Assembly: GCF_036245475.1 (NCBI RefSeq)
Contig: NZ_BTPM01000001.1
Span: 186,001 to 250,000, forward strand
Direction of reading: 5' to 3'
Length of the DNA: 64,000 bases
DNA from: Vibrio sp. 10N
GTDB lineage: Bacteria > Pseudomonadota > Gammaproteobacteria > Enterobacterales > Vibrionaceae
Below the pieces are notes generated by a model, which saw only the letters and a list, made by a program, of their open reading frames with translations, did no database searches and had not been told where the DNA came from. The position numbers were made by a program, and so were the translations under genes. Below are positions 52,001-60,535 of this stretch, piece by piece. Within the stretch, counting starts at the first letter, position 1. Every line of letters begins with the position of its first letter.

Positions 52001-52462
52001 TCATGGCCAGATCGCGGCAGTGTATTCTCGATTACGCTCGATCTGGCCAGCGAAGTCGCAGCGGAGCCGGTGAAAGCGGCTGCTACCAGCGATGCCGGAC
52101 TCAAGCATCTGAAAGTGCTTTGCGTCGATAATGAGCCTGATATCTTAGTGGGTATGGAAACCTTACTCGCTCGTTGGGGCTGCGATGTGCGCACTGCGCT
52201 TGATTTGGTTGGCAGTCTTAAACACTTAGACCAAGACTGGGAGCCAGATGTTATTCTCTCAGATTACCGACTTGATAATGGTCGCACCGGGCTCGAAGTG
52301 CTTCAGCAGTTTCGATTGCGAGTAGGAGACTCATTTAAAGGGGTGATCATCAGTGCTGATCGCACGGAGTCAATGCTTGAAGGGATCAAGTCCAACGGCT
52401 TTGCCTTTATTGCTAAGCCTGTGAAGCCGCTTAAATTGCGCGCCATTCTCAACCAGCCATAA
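49034..52462 (+). CDS. crbS: Hybrid sensor kinase CrbS with SLC5-like transport domain
   Basis: CrbS senses metabolic state and, with CrbR, switches on acs in V. cholerae. The 1142-residue protein has a sodium/solute-symporter-like domain (about 1-500, thirteen or so membrane helices), a linker and PAS domain (about 630-740), a dimerisation and histidine phosphoacceptor domain with AAVSHDLMQPLNAARL (His798), an HATPase domain (LLRRVLQNFLTNAFRY, DDGIGIPEDKQ and GLGLGLAI), and a C-terminal receiver domain with Asp1077 in ILSDYRLDN. It is CbrA-like. Start is ATG 49034 after AAAGGGA. Confidence 0.93.
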   Translation: MQGWIVVPVSLAYLGILFLIAWYGDRQKKWLSNWRPWVYSLSIAVYCTSWTFYGTVGQASSNPWAFLPIYIAPIIVFTLGWRVIARLILIAKREHITSIADFIAARYGKSQGLAVVVTLIAVAGILPYIALQLRGITMGLEVVAPDLASELGYQDKHISWFVVGALAIFTMLFGTRHIDNTEHHRGMMMAVAFESIVKLVAFLVVGVFILYLAWERPDIKLVELASSTYQSPNIPTLLIHTGLTMMAIVCLPRQFHTMVVENERAQDLHTARWLFPVYLVLMGLFVLPIAWVGQGLLMGTSPDTFVISIPKFAEANHIALLAFLGGTSAASGMVIVSTIALAIMVSNDLVMPLLLRRIKLAHRSHRHLSGLLLIIRRALICALLFGAWLFYQALDTIHSLSAIGFLSFSAITQFAPALIGGMYWRLGNRKGVYVGLFVGFAIWLITLMGETGLLAGDASTNLLLRIITPPEMLISWGIASSDWGMLISVVLNALCFVVISLATRSSLTERLQSASFVGTPLPESENLSLYQSRVTVAELEMLASRFVGRTRVRSAFRHYWKQQDNQPLPNQQASAELIRHTERVLAGVFGASSAKLVLTSALQGRNMQLEEVATIVDEASELYHFSRGLLQGAIEHIGQGIAVVDKQLRLVAWNRRYLELFSFPSGLIQVGRPIADVIRHNAEQGLCGPGDPNEHVRKRIFHLEQGSPHTSSRVRADGSVIEVQGNPMPGGGFVMSFTDITVFREAETALRDANERLEERVVERTHELEQLNQRLVLATRRSESESQSKMRFLAAVSHDLMQPLNAARLFASSLSEVSKDEEGRKLSGHIESALGAAEELIGDLLDISRLESGKLQTNVRGFHLSEVFETLQAEFGAISKGKQIDFSVVSSSLIVKSDPKLLRRVLQNFLTNAFRYNPEGKVLLGARRINGRVRIDVWDDGIGIPEDKQKEIFNEFTRVDQARADRGLGLGLAISRGIARVLNHQISMRSWPDRGSVFSITLDLASEVAAEPVKAAATSDAGLKHLKVLCVDNEPDILVGMETLLARWGCDVRTALDLVGSLKHLDQDWEPDVILSDYRLDNGRTGLEVLQQFRLRVGDSFKGVIISADRTESMLEGIKSNGFAFIAKPVKPLKLRAILNQP

Positions 52463-52949
52463 CCTCGCTTCTATACAGTGGTGCACCATTATTACTTTTA
52501 TTAATGATCGGTGCGCTTCTGATACCTTTACGTAATATCACCCTATCTTTACGTTAGTTGACAGACGCTTTACGAATTTCCAACTATTCTTAATCATAAG
52601 GAAAGCGAGTTTCATATCGTTGCATTATTATTGAGACTTAAATCAACTAATCTGTCGTTTTAGGCTGTTGTTAATCAACGACTTCTGGAGTTCTAGAACT
52701 TTAGGCGACATTTTATTTGAAATAAATGTGACCTATGTCGGGTCGTATTCAGTATCAACGAAGTAATAAATGCAACGAAAAGCGACCTTAAACGGAATGA
52801 AAATCGTTATGACAAGTAATTCTATTTTTATTGTTTTTAATACTTTTTAGGTAGGTCTTCGTTTCAACGGAGGAGTTGGTTGAGCGTTAGGTTGTGGTAC
52901 GTTCACCTGATTGTCGAGCACGGTAAGTGCTACTTTACGAGGTGTCATT
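52463..52949. promoter_or_regulatory. 487-base gap after crbS, upstream of the DUF3316 gene
   Basis: No tRNA or credible ORF. It starts with a perfect palindrome TGGTGCACCA (52479-52488) and carries three CTTTACG repeats at exactly 21-base spacing (52526, 52547, 52568). The rest is AT-rich. It must include the promoter of the DUF3316 gene, but no clear terminator of crbS is seen. Confidence 0.55.
52526..52574 (+). repeat. Three CTTTACG direct repeats with a 21-base period
   Basis: CTTTACG occurs at 52526-52532, 52547-52553 and 52568-52574. The spacing is 21 bases, two helical turns, so all three face the same side of the DNA. This looks like an array of protein-binding sites. Confidence 0.6.
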
Positions 52950-53288
52950 ATGAAAAAACTATTATCTCTTGCAGCAGTCTTTGCGATGGTTCCAGCTGTG
53001 TCGTATGCGCAGTTTGACAACATTTACGGCAATGGTGGCGTGCACACTGCCATGTATGCTACTGAGGCAGAAGCGATTGCAGAGGGCAATCAAATCATGG
53101 AGACGTTGTCGAGCACACCATCTCACGATCTTGTGTACATCTTGCGCACTCCACACAAAAGCTTAAAACATAACAGTGTGGAAATTTATGATGCAGATGT
53201 GAAAGTGAGTAAAGTTGCATCCTCTGACGGTACGCCAATGTATCAAGGCTTCGTCGATGTTGAGTATCGTTTCGCACGTTACGACTAA
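52950..53288 (+). CDS. DUF3316 family exported protein
   Basis: The start is ATG 52950 (MKKLLSLAAVFAMVPAVSYA, 112 residues), giving a Sec signal peptide; a frame open 13 codons earlier is not needed. The mature ~92-residue protein begins QFDNIYGNGG and ends VDVEYRFARYD, a probable small beta-rich periplasmic protein of the DUF3316 family that occurs in vibrios. Function unknown. It converges on actP, with a shared terminator between them. Confidence 0.82.
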   Translation: MKKLLSLAAVFAMVPAVSYAQFDNIYGNGGVHTAMYATEAEAIAEGNQIMETLSSTPSHDLVYILRTPHKSLKHNSVEIYDADVKVSKVASSDGTPMYQGFVDVEYRFARYD

Positions 53289-53311
53289 TTAAATTTTCGC
53301 TAGCACGAAAC

Positions 53312-53338
53312 AAAGCCGCTGCAATTGCAGCGGCTTTT
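53312..53338. terminator. Bidirectional terminator between the DUF3316 gene and actP
   Basis: AAAGCCGCTGCA / TGCAGCGGCTTT is a perfect stem, with a T-run on the plus strand and TTT on the minus strand. Confidence 0.9.
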
Positions 53339-53359
53339 TCTATTTTGGTATTGGTAATC

Positions 53360-55063
53360 TTAGTGGTCGTGTGCCGCGCCAGCACCTTTCGGGTAGCGAA
53401 TAGACTCAACCATATCTTGCACGTCTTTTGGTACTTCAGCCGTAAACTTGTTGACCACAATAGAAACTGTGAAGTTTAGACACATACCTAGTGTACCGAT
53501 GCCCTCTGGGCTGATACCAAATAGCCAGTTGTCTGGTGTATTTGCTGCAGGGTTTACAAACTTGAAGTAGATGATGTAAGCCGCTGTGAACAAAATACCT
53601 GAAAGCATACCGGCGATCGCGCCTTCTTTATTCATCTTCTTGTAGAAGATACCCAAGATAATCGCTGGGAAGAAGGATGCAGCAGCCAGACCGAAGGCAA
53701 AGGCAACAACCTGAGCCACGAAGCCTGGTGGGTTAATACCAAGGTAACCCGCACCGATAACCGCTGCTGCCGCGCCTATCCGAGCATACATGAGCTCCTG
53801 CTTATCGGTCATATCGGGTTTAAAGCCTTTCTTGAGCAGGTCATGGGAGACCGCCGTCGAGATAACCAAGAGTAGACCCGCTGCCGTTGATAGTGCCGCT
53901 GCCAAACCACCCGCGGCAAGTAGTGCCACTACCCAGTTTGGAAGTTGAGCCAGCTCTGGTGAAGCCAGTACGATGATATCGCGGTTGATTTTCATCTCAT
54001 TACGTTCGTCACCTGAGTAGAACATACGACCATCGCCGTTCTTATCTTCCCAGCCAACAAGGCCCGTGCTTTCCCAGTTCTTATACCAGCTTGGTGCTTC
54101 TGTCGCTTGAACACCTTTCATGTCTGGACCATTGATGGTGTCGATCATGTTAACGCGAGCAAATGCCGCTACTGCTGGAGCAGTTGTGTAAAGTAGAGAG
54201 ATAAAGACCAGTGCCCAACCTGCTGAGATGCGTGCATCTTTTACACGTGGAACGGTGAAGAAGCGAATGATTACGTGTGGAAGACCTGCTGTACCTACCA
54301 TCAGTGCCGCACAGATAAAGAACACGTCAACCATACTCTTCGACCCATCGGTGTAGGCGGTGAAACCTAACTCCTCAGTGAGTCCATCAAGCTTATCAAG
54401 CAGGTAAGTTTCTGATCCGGTGATGGTAGAACCAAAGCCAACTTGTGGGAAGACTGAACCTGTCATCATCAGAGATGTGAATACTGCAGGTACTAGGAAT
54501 GCAAAGATAAGAACACAGTACTGTGCTACCTGAGTATAGGTAATCCCTTTCATGCCACCCATAACCGCGTAGAAGAATACGATGGCCATACCGATGACGA
54601 TACCAAGGTTAATATCGACTTCTAGGAAGCGTGAGAATACCACACCTACACCACGCATTTGACCGGCCACATAAGTGAACGAGACGAAGATGGCACAGAA
54701 TACTGCAACCATACGTGCTGTCTTAGAGTAGTAACGATCGCCAATGAAATCTGGCACGGTGAACTTACCGAACTTACGTAGATAAGGGGCTAAGCAAAGT
54801 GCAAGGAGTACGTAACCGCCAGTCCAACCCATTAGGTATACTGCACCATCGTAACCGATGAATGAGATGATACCTGCCATCGAAATAAACGACGCTGCCG
54901 ACATCCAGTCTGCTGCGGTCGCCATACCATTTGCTACCGGGTGTACACCGCCACCTGCGACATAGAACTCACTAGTAGAACCTGCGCGTGCCCAGATTGC
55001 GATACCGATATACAACGCAAAGGTGATACCGACCAGAATAAACGTCCAAGTTTGAATATCCAT
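53360..55063 (-). CDS. actP: Cation/acetate symporter (SLC5 family)
   Basis: ActP imports acetate with a cation. The 567-residue protein has about thirteen transmembrane helices, with the SLC5 signature GGVHPVANGMATAADWMSAA near residues 38-57, AAGGLAAALSTAAGLLLVIS near 385, and SHDLLKKGF. It is co-transcribed with the small DUF4212 gene 12 bases upstream. In V. cholerae actP belongs to the CrbSR regulon. Confidence 0.93.
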   Translation of the reverse strand: MDIQTWTFILVGITFALYIGIAIWARAGSTSEFYVAGGGVHPVANGMATAADWMSAASFISMAGIISFIGYDGAVYLMGWTGGYVLLALCLAPYLRKFGKFTVPDFIGDRYYSKTARMVAVFCAIFVSFTYVAGQMRGVGVVFSRFLEVDINLGIVIGMAIVFFYAVMGGMKGITYTQVAQYCVLIFAFLVPAVFTSLMMTGSVFPQVGFGSTITGSETYLLDKLDGLTEELGFTAYTDGSKSMVDVFFICAALMVGTAGLPHVIIRFFTVPRVKDARISAGWALVFISLLYTTAPAVAAFARVNMIDTINGPDMKGVQATEAPSWYKNWESTGLVGWEDKNGDGRMFYSGDERNEMKINRDIIVLASPELAQLPNWVVALLAAGGLAAALSTAAGLLLVISTAVSHDLLKKGFKPDMTDKQELMYARIGAAAAVIGAGYLGINPPGFVAQVVAFAFGLAAASFFPAIILGIFYKKMNKEGAIAGMLSGILFTAAYIIYFKFVNPAANTPDNWLFGISPEGIGTLGMCLNFTVSIVVNKFTAEVPKDVQDMVESIRYPKGAGAAHDH

Positions 55064-55075
55064 TATTTGCGCCTC

Positions 55076-55342
55076 TTAGTCTTCTTGTACATTGTACTTT
55101 TTGTCGAGCGCGTTCATGCGAGCGACGTAGACGAAAATTAGCGCAACGAAGGTGTAGATCGACCCTTGTTGTGCAAACCAGAAGCCCAATTTGAACCCTC
55201 CAAATTGGATGGCATTAAGCGCGTCAACAAATAGAATTCCCGCGCCGTATGAGACAATAAACCATACTGCGAGTAGGGAACCCATGATTCCTAGATTTTC
55301 CTTCCAATAGGCTTGAGCTTGTTCTGATGATTCGAACGCCAT
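55076..55342 (-). CDS. Small membrane subunit with DUF4212 (symporter partner)
   Basis: The start is ATG 55342 (MAFESSEQAQAYWKENLGI, 88 residues), with AAGGAG 6 bases upstream; a longer frame adds six residues. Two transmembrane helices (about 18-40 and 55-76) and the YWKENLGIM motif match DUF4212. Such proteins precede SLC5-type symporters and are thought to assist them. It is the first gene of the actP operon. Confidence 0.9.
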   Translation of the reverse strand: MAFESSEQAQAYWKENLGIMGSLLAVWFIVSYGAGILFVDALNAIQFGGFKLGFWFAQQGSIYTFVALIFVYVARMNALDKKYNVQED

Positions 55343-55447
55343 GGCCTTCTCCTTTATCATGTTGCGTTAACGTATTGTTACGTTTAATAAGGTAGCAGGC
55401 TAGTGACAAGAACTCAGTGCAACTTTAGTCGACTGTAAAAATAAGAA

Positions 55448-55470
55448 AAGCGCCATAAAAACAGGCGCTT
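55448..55470 (-). terminator. Terminator of marC-like gene
   Basis: AAGCGCC / GGCGCTT around a 9-base loop, with TTTTCTTATTTT on the minus strand, 75 bases after the gene's stop. Confidence 0.7.
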
Positions 55471-55545
55471 GAGTTTGAGGGGAAATAAAACTGTGATGTT
55501 AATCTAATGTTAAATTAGCCAAAGGTCTAACGTCTATCGATAAAT

Positions 55546-56169
55546 TTAGATATAAAAGTCTTTAATCCCTTGCAATAAGTTGCTCACGGCAACCGCAGCT
55601 AGGATCAATCCCATCACTCGGCTGATGATGGCAGCACCTACATTGCCGATCCACTTCTGAATCGTAGTGGCGCCTAACAGCAGTAGCAAAGTGATGAGGA
55701 GTACGGCGAGCATCACTAGCGCCGTAAGTCCCTGATCCATAATGGAATGTCGATGATTGTCAGTCAGAAGCACAATAGCCATCATCGCACCTGGCGATGC
55801 AATAGATGGGATCGCCAGTGGATAGACGGCGAGATCGGCAAGTTGATCTCGGCTTACTTCTTGGCTCAGTTTGGTTTCTTCTTCTGGTTTGCTCTCACCA
55901 AATATCATTGTCAGCGCGAACAATAGGAGGACTAATCCGCCCGCAGCTTGAAATGCTGGTAGAGGTATCTGCATCGCTTCAAGCAGTAACTGACCAGCGA
56001 TAAGGAAGAATAACAACACACCAAAGGCGATCGCGATCGCTTTTAGTGCGACGATGCGACGATGTTTGACGTCAAGATGTTGGGTTTGCGAAAGATAAAC
56101 GGGTACCGAGCCAATAGGGTCAATGACAGCCCAAAGCACGACGAATTGAGTAACGAGAATACTGAGCAA
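55546..56169 (-). CDS. MarC family inner membrane protein
   Basis: The 207-residue protein has six hydrophobic helices and the family's start AVIDPIGSVPVYLSQTQ, followed by VYPLAIPSIASPGAMMAIVLL near 115-135. The start is TTG 56169, supported by GGGAGG 6 bases upstream. MarC was once linked to multidrug resistance, but this was not confirmed, so its function is open. It lies between crbR and the actP operon on the same strand. Confidence 0.88.
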   Translation of the reverse strand: MLSILVTQFVVLWAVIDPIGSVPVYLSQTQHLDVKHRRIVALKAIAIAFGVLLFFLIAGQLLLEAMQIPLPAFQAAGGLVLLLFALTMIFGESKPEEETKLSQEVSRDQLADLAVYPLAIPSIASPGAMMAIVLLTDNHRHSIMDQGLTALVMLAVLLITLLLLLGATTIQKWIGNVGAAIISRVMGLILAAVAVSNLLQGIKDFYI

Positions 56170-56372
56170 AGCGAACCTCCCAGAGTTTGGTGAAACAGAG
56201 GGATAACAGAGCCAGTGACGAATAATCGCAATTTTAAAATCTGAAGCTAAGGCGATAACAACTGGCGGCGCTATTATTTAACGTATTGTGGCTGGTATCA
56301 ATGTTTTAATAACACTATTCATGCCCAGTTACATAATAGCAGCCAGGGCATGATTCGTAGCGAGAGTTAGGG

Positions 56373-57008
56373 CTAACCCTCTGATTCCATTTGTTGTAAT
56401 AAGATGACGGCTTGAGTTCGATTTTTGACGCCAAGCTTTCTAAAAATGGCGGTCATGTGTGCCTTTATGGTCGCTTCTGATACATTGAGATCATAAGCAA
56501 TTTGCTTATTTAGAAGGCCGTCAGAGAGCATACCGAGTACTTTGTACTGCTGCGGGGTTAGCGTTGAAATCTTTTCTGCTAGGTCAGTACTTTCACTGTT
56601 ATCGATGAGCAGTTCTGCAGGGAAGTAAGGTTCGCCCTCGAGCACTTTGTTTAGGGCGCCGATAAGGGCGCGCATATCGCTGGATTTAGGAATAAAGCCA
56701 AACGCACCATGCATCTTGACCTGTGAGACGATACTTGGCTCTTCGCTGGCGGAAATCACCACAATGGGAATATCAGGATAGTCAGCGCGAAGGTGGATAA
56801 GGCCAGACATGCCGTTGGCGCCTGGCATTTTAAGATCGAGCAGTATCAGATCGGGCTCTTCACTTTTCTCAAGCAAAGTGAGCAAAGATTCCAGCGAGTC
56901 CGCTTCGAGCAGATTCGCCCCACTGATTGCCATATGAACAGACTGAAACAGTGCATTCCTAAACAGTGGGTGATCATCAGCAATAATGATGGTATAGCTC
57001 GGTTCCAT
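56373..57008 (-). CDS. crbR: LuxR-type response regulator CrbR
   Basis: CrbR is the regulator paired with CrbS that activates acs in V. cholerae. The 211-residue protein has an N-terminal receiver domain with Asp11-12 (ADDHP), the phospho-acceptor Asp58 in LILLDLKMPG and Lys in FIPKSS, then a C-terminal LuxR helix-turn-helix (about 145-207, LTPQQYKVLGMLSDGLLNKQ). The partner kinase is ~4 kb away on the other strand. Identification rests on domain make-up plus context with crbS, acs and actP. Confidence 0.88.
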   Translation of the reverse strand: MEPSYTIIIADDHPLFRNALFQSVHMAISGANLLEADSLESLLTLLEKSEEPDLILLDLKMPGANGMSGLIHLRADYPDIPIVVISASEEPSIVSQVKMHGAFGFIPKSSDMRALIGALNKVLEGEPYFPAELLIDNSESTDLAEKISTLTPQQYKVLGMLSDGLLNKQIAYDLNVSEATIKAHMTAIFRKLGVKNRTQAVILLQQMESEG

Positions 57009-57137
57009 AGCGTCTCAGTTATTTTGCAAAAGTGTTAACGTTATTATTGATTCTGCACTGAGTTTGGACAAATGAATCAATACAAAACTCTGAGCAGAAT
57101 CGACTTTTTACTGAACGCGGACGCAAAACCTCATCGG

Positions 57138-58943
57138 TTATTCATTGAGCAGGGCGTATTGGTCTAAATGCTCTAAAAAATCCTCGGCGCCAACAAAGCC
57201 GGTTAAACGCGCACTTGGAAGCTGAGTGCCATTCGCATCCCAAAACTCAATGGTCGGCAATCCCAGCACATCCATTGCTTTGAGCATTTCGATATCCTGC
57301 ACCTGGTTACGCGTGACATCCGCTTGCAGCAAAACAAAGTTAGCTAGGACAGGCTCGACATTCGCATCGTGGAAGGTGTACTTTTCGAACTCCTTACAAG
57401 CGACACACCAATCAGCGTAAAAATCGAGCATTACAGGCTTACCGGCAAGTTTCGCTTTGTCTAGCTCTGCGTTGAGTTCGGCAAGGTTGTTAACTCGGGT
57501 AAAGCTAACGCTGATCTCGGAGTCGCTACTTGTCGGCGCACCGAGCCAGTGATTGAGTAGTGGCTGCGCTGACGCAAACAGACCTAAAATCGCAATAATC
57601 CCCACGCAGCTTTGCTTCCAGCCACCAAATGGCAAGGCATTCTTTTGATGATACAGCCAGCTAAAGGCGGCGATACCCAAACCAGACCATAATACGCTGC
57701 TCCAAAACTCTGGCAGTAAACGCTCGAGTAAGAAAATGGGTGCAGCGAGTAGCACAAAGCCAAACAGGATTTTTACGCGATCCATCCAGTTTCCCGCTTT
57801 TGGTAGAAGCTTGTTGCCAAAGACCGCGGCGGCAATCAATGGGATACCCATGCCAAGCGCCAACGCATACAGCGCCACACCGCCGGTGAGTAAGTCGCCA
57901 CTTTGTGCGACGTACAGCAGGGCACCGGACAATGGAGCGGTTGTGCAAGGTGAGCACACCAGACCGGATATCGCCCCCATGGCAAAAACGCCTAATAAGT
58001 TGCCACCTTTTTGTTGATTGCTGAGATTATTGAGCCAGGTTTGCGCGCTGCTTGGCAGCTGCAAGGTGTAGAGGCCAAACATCGACAGCGCCAGTGCCAC
58101 AAACAGGACACTCAAGCCAATAAGCACATACGGGTGCTGCATCGCGGCTTGAAACTGCATCCCCGCTGAAGCCACGACAAGGCCAAGCAAGGTGTATGTG
58201 AGCGCCATGCCTTGCACATAGACCATAGATAACAGCAGCGCTTGTTTATGACTGCGTTTGCCGCCACCCAGCACAATACTGGTGAGGATCGGATACATTG
58301 GCAATACACAAGGCGTGAAAGCGAGACCAATACCGAGCAGCAAAAACAGCGCCGGCGTCCACCAGTTTTGCGCGAGTTTGTCGGTTAAGTCGTTATTGCT
58401 ACCAGAGGGAGCTGTTCCAGTCGTTGCTGACTGTGGTGTCGCTGCTGGTTGGGTGTCAGTAGTGGTATCGGAAACGGCATCAAAGCTAAACGGCGTAATG
58501 TCGATAACGCGAGTCTCTGGTGGGTAGCAGAACCCCGCTTTGGCGCAGCCTTGATATTGCACAATCAGTTTCGCGCCTGCTTGATATTGGCTCAGCGGCA
58601 CTTCAACAAACAGCGGTTGGGTGTAAATTGTCACGTCACCGAAGAACTCATCGGTGTACGGTTCACCTTGTTGCAGCTCAATATGACCCAGGGTGACGTT
58701 TTCACCACTAAAGCTTAGACGGTCTTGATAGAGGTAGTAGTCAGGTTTGACTTGCCAGTCGATATAGACTCGATCACCCTGCTGATAGGCGTTCATTGGA
58801 AACGCTTGATCAACAGGAACAAAGGTATTCGTGCCACTAGGGGTAAAGGCATTGCTGGTGTTGTTATCTCCAAATAGAGCCCAGCTAGGCAACGCCAATG
58901 TGGTCAGGGAAAGCAGCAAAAATTGAGAAAGTAGTCGAGTCAT
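57138..58943 (-). CDS. dsbD: Thiol:disulfide interchange protein DsbD
   Basis: DsbD moves electrons from cytoplasmic thioredoxin to periplasmic DsbC, DsbG and CcmG. The start is ATG 58943 (601 residues) with a signal peptide (cleavage near SWA-LF). The domains in order are periplasmic DsbD-alpha (redox pair in [11 protein letters not shown]), a membrane domain with TPCVLPMYP and [11 protein letters not shown], and C-terminal DsbD-gamma with the thioredoxin-like active site [15 protein letters not shown]. All six cysteines are kept. Downstream of dcuA on the same strand. Confidence 0.96.
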   Translation of the reverse strand: MTRLLSQFLLLSLTTLALPSWALFGDNNTSNAFTPSGTNTFVPVDQAFPMNAYQQGDRVYIDWQVKPDYYLYQDRLSFSGENVTLGHIELQQGEPYTDEFFGDVTIYTQPLFVEVPLSQYQAGAKLIVQYQGCAKAGFCYPPETRVIDITPFSFDAVSDTTTDTQPAATPQSATTGTAPSGSNNDLTDKLAQNWWTPALFLLLGIGLAFTPCVLPMYPILTSIVLGGGKRSHKQALLLSMVYVQGMALTYTLLGLVVASAGMQFQAAMQHPYVLIGLSVLFVALALSMFGLYTLQLPSSAQTWLNNLSNQQKGGNLLGVFAMGAISGLVCSPCTTAPLSGALLYVAQSGDLLTGGVALYALALGMGIPLIAAAVFGNKLLPKAGNWMDRVKILFGFVLLAAPIFLLERLLPEFWSSVLWSGLGIAAFSWLYHQKNALPFGGWKQSCVGIIAILGLFASAQPLLNHWLGAPTSSDSEISVSFTRVNNLAELNAELDKAKLAGKPVMLDFYADWCVACKEFEKYTFHDANVEPVLANFVLLQADVTRNQVQDIEMLKAMDVLGLPTIEFWDANGTQLPSARLTGFVGAEDFLEHLDQYALLNE

Positions 58944-59030
58944 GAACGCTATGCAACCAAGGTTTAACAATATGATGAGGTTATATGATGTTAAGACAGG
59001 AAGATAGCGAGAAATGTTTCATTGAAGATA

Positions 59031-59059
59031 AAAAAAGAGCTGCGATACAACGCAGCTCT
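59031..59059 (-). terminator. Terminator of aspA-dcuA
   Basis: AGAGCTGCG / CGCAGCTCT around a 6-base loop, followed by a run of T on the minus strand, 28 bases after the dcuA stop. Confidence 0.9.
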
Positions 59060-59086
59060 CAGTTCATTAAGCAAGTTTGCTGGCGA

Positions 59087-60397
59087 TTAGCCGATCAGTA
59101 GACCGCCAAATGCAAAGCCAAGCGCAACCGCAGTTGCTATGGTAGTCACACCCGGAATAAAGAACGGGTGGTTGAACACATACTTGCCGATGCGCGTTGA
59201 GCCTGTGTCATCCATTTCAACCGCAGCAAGCAGTGTTGGGTAAGTTGGCAGTACAAACAGAGCACTTACTGCGGCAAATGAAGCAACCGCGGTCAGTGGC
59301 GCTACGCCAATTGCTAGCGCTGCAGGCATCAGGGCAACCGTCGTCGCACCTTGCGAGTAAAGCAGCATAGAAGCAAAGAACAGTACCATTGCCAGCATCC
59401 ACGGGTAGTCTTCCAGTAGCGCGCCCGCTAGCTCTTTAATGCCGTCAACGTGTGCATTCACAAACGTTGAACCAAGCCATGCCACACCAAGTACGCAGAC
59501 ACACGCCGTCATACCGGAGCGGAACGTTGCCGCAGAAGGAATTTTAGACGCGTCGATTTTGGTCACTAGTGTAATCGCCGCCGCTGCAGCCAGCATCACT
59601 GTCATGATGGCTTCGTTACGGCCAAGTGCAGGATCTTCAATCAGGCCGATAGAGCCAGAGATTGCCGCTGCGTAGCAGACCACAAACGCAATCGCGCCCA
59701 AGAAAATGTAGGTCGCAGTTTTTGCTGTCGGCAAAATGTTGCGCTCTTGAGCGTCACTCAGCTTAATAAGGCCTTGCGTTAGACGCTCTTGATACACAGG
59801 ATCGTCCTTAAGCTCGCTGCCCATGAAGTTCGCAACAAAGGCACCGACCATACAAGCGATAAAGGTGGTTGGAATGCACACCGCGAGTAGCGTTAGATAA
59901 TCGACACCCATTGGCGCGAGCATTGCCGCAAAAGCCACAACCGCTGCAGAGATAGGAGAAGCTGTGATCGCGATTTGCGAAGCAACAACGGCAATCGACA
60001 GTGGACGCGATGGACGCACCCCTTGGCCTTTTGCAACTTCAGCAATAACCGGTAGCGTTGAGAATGCAGTGTGACCTGTACCCGCCATAAGCGTCATCAA
60101 GAAAGTTACAATGGGAGCATAAAAGGTGATTCTTTCTGGATGTTTGCGAAGGAAGTCTTCAGCAATTTGCACCAGCCAGTCCATACCACCAGCTACTTGC
60201 ATCGCAGCAATCGCAGTGATTACTGACATAATAATTAAGATCACATCCACTGGGATGTAAGCTTGGCTTGTTGGTACGCCAAGTACCAGTGAGAGGGCAA
60301 TGACACCAGCGCCGCCAGCTAGACCGATTCCGATACCGCCAATACGTGCGCCTAAATAAATAAACAGCAGTACGACGGCAAGCTCTATAGCAACCAT
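59087..60397 (-). CDS. dcuA: Anaerobic C4-dicarboxylate transporter DcuA/DcuB family
   Basis: Dcu carriers exchange aspartate, fumarate and succinate. The start is ATG 60397 with AAGGA 6 bases upstream (436 residues; 12 fewer than the open frame). Ten or more transmembrane helices are visible, with the conserved TGHTAFSTLPVIAEVAKGQG near residue 110 and ASQIAITASPISAAVVAF near 140. It follows aspA, as in E. coli. Confidence 0.95.
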   Translation of the reverse strand: MVAIELAVVLLFIYLGARIGGIGIGLAGGAGVIALSLVLGVPTSQAYIPVDVILIIMSVITAIAAMQVAGGMDWLVQIAEDFLRKHPERITFYAPIVTFLMTLMAGTGHTAFSTLPVIAEVAKGQGVRPSRPLSIAVVASQIAITASPISAAVVAFAAMLAPMGVDYLTLLAVCIPTTFIACMVGAFVANFMGSELKDDPVYQERLTQGLIKLSDAQERNILPTAKTATYIFLGAIAFVVCYAAAISGSIGLIEDPALGRNEAIMTVMLAAAAAITLVTKIDASKIPSAATFRSGMTACVCVLGVAWLGSTFVNAHVDGIKELAGALLEDYPWMLAMVLFFASMLLYSQGATTVALMPAALAIGVAPLTAVASFAAVSALFVLPTYPTLLAAVEMDDTGSTRIGKYVFNHPFFIPGVTTIATAVALGFAFGGLLIG

Positions 60398-60496
60398 AGT
60401 TAATCCTTGTTTCGAGTGTCCGTTATCAATCACGATGACAAGCGGACGTTGTAGATAATATTAGGGAATAAGTTTTACCAACGAGAAATAGGTACG

Positions 60497-60527
60497 AAAA
60501 AGGCCCCCCCATACTGGGGGAGCCTTT
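60497..60527 (-). terminator. Terminator or attenuator between aspA and dcuA
   Basis: On the minus strand AAGGCTCCCCCA pairs with TGGGGGGGCCTT (one bulge), followed by a T-run. It lies 9-40 bases after the aspA stop. Some transcription must read through if dcuA uses the aspA promoter. Confidence 0.8.
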
Positions 60528-60535
60528 AGGCGTCA

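Noticed and set aside
52463-52949. tRNA or small RNA gene in the gap after crbS
   Set aside because: No cloverleaf, CCA-type end or promoter-terminator pair is visible.
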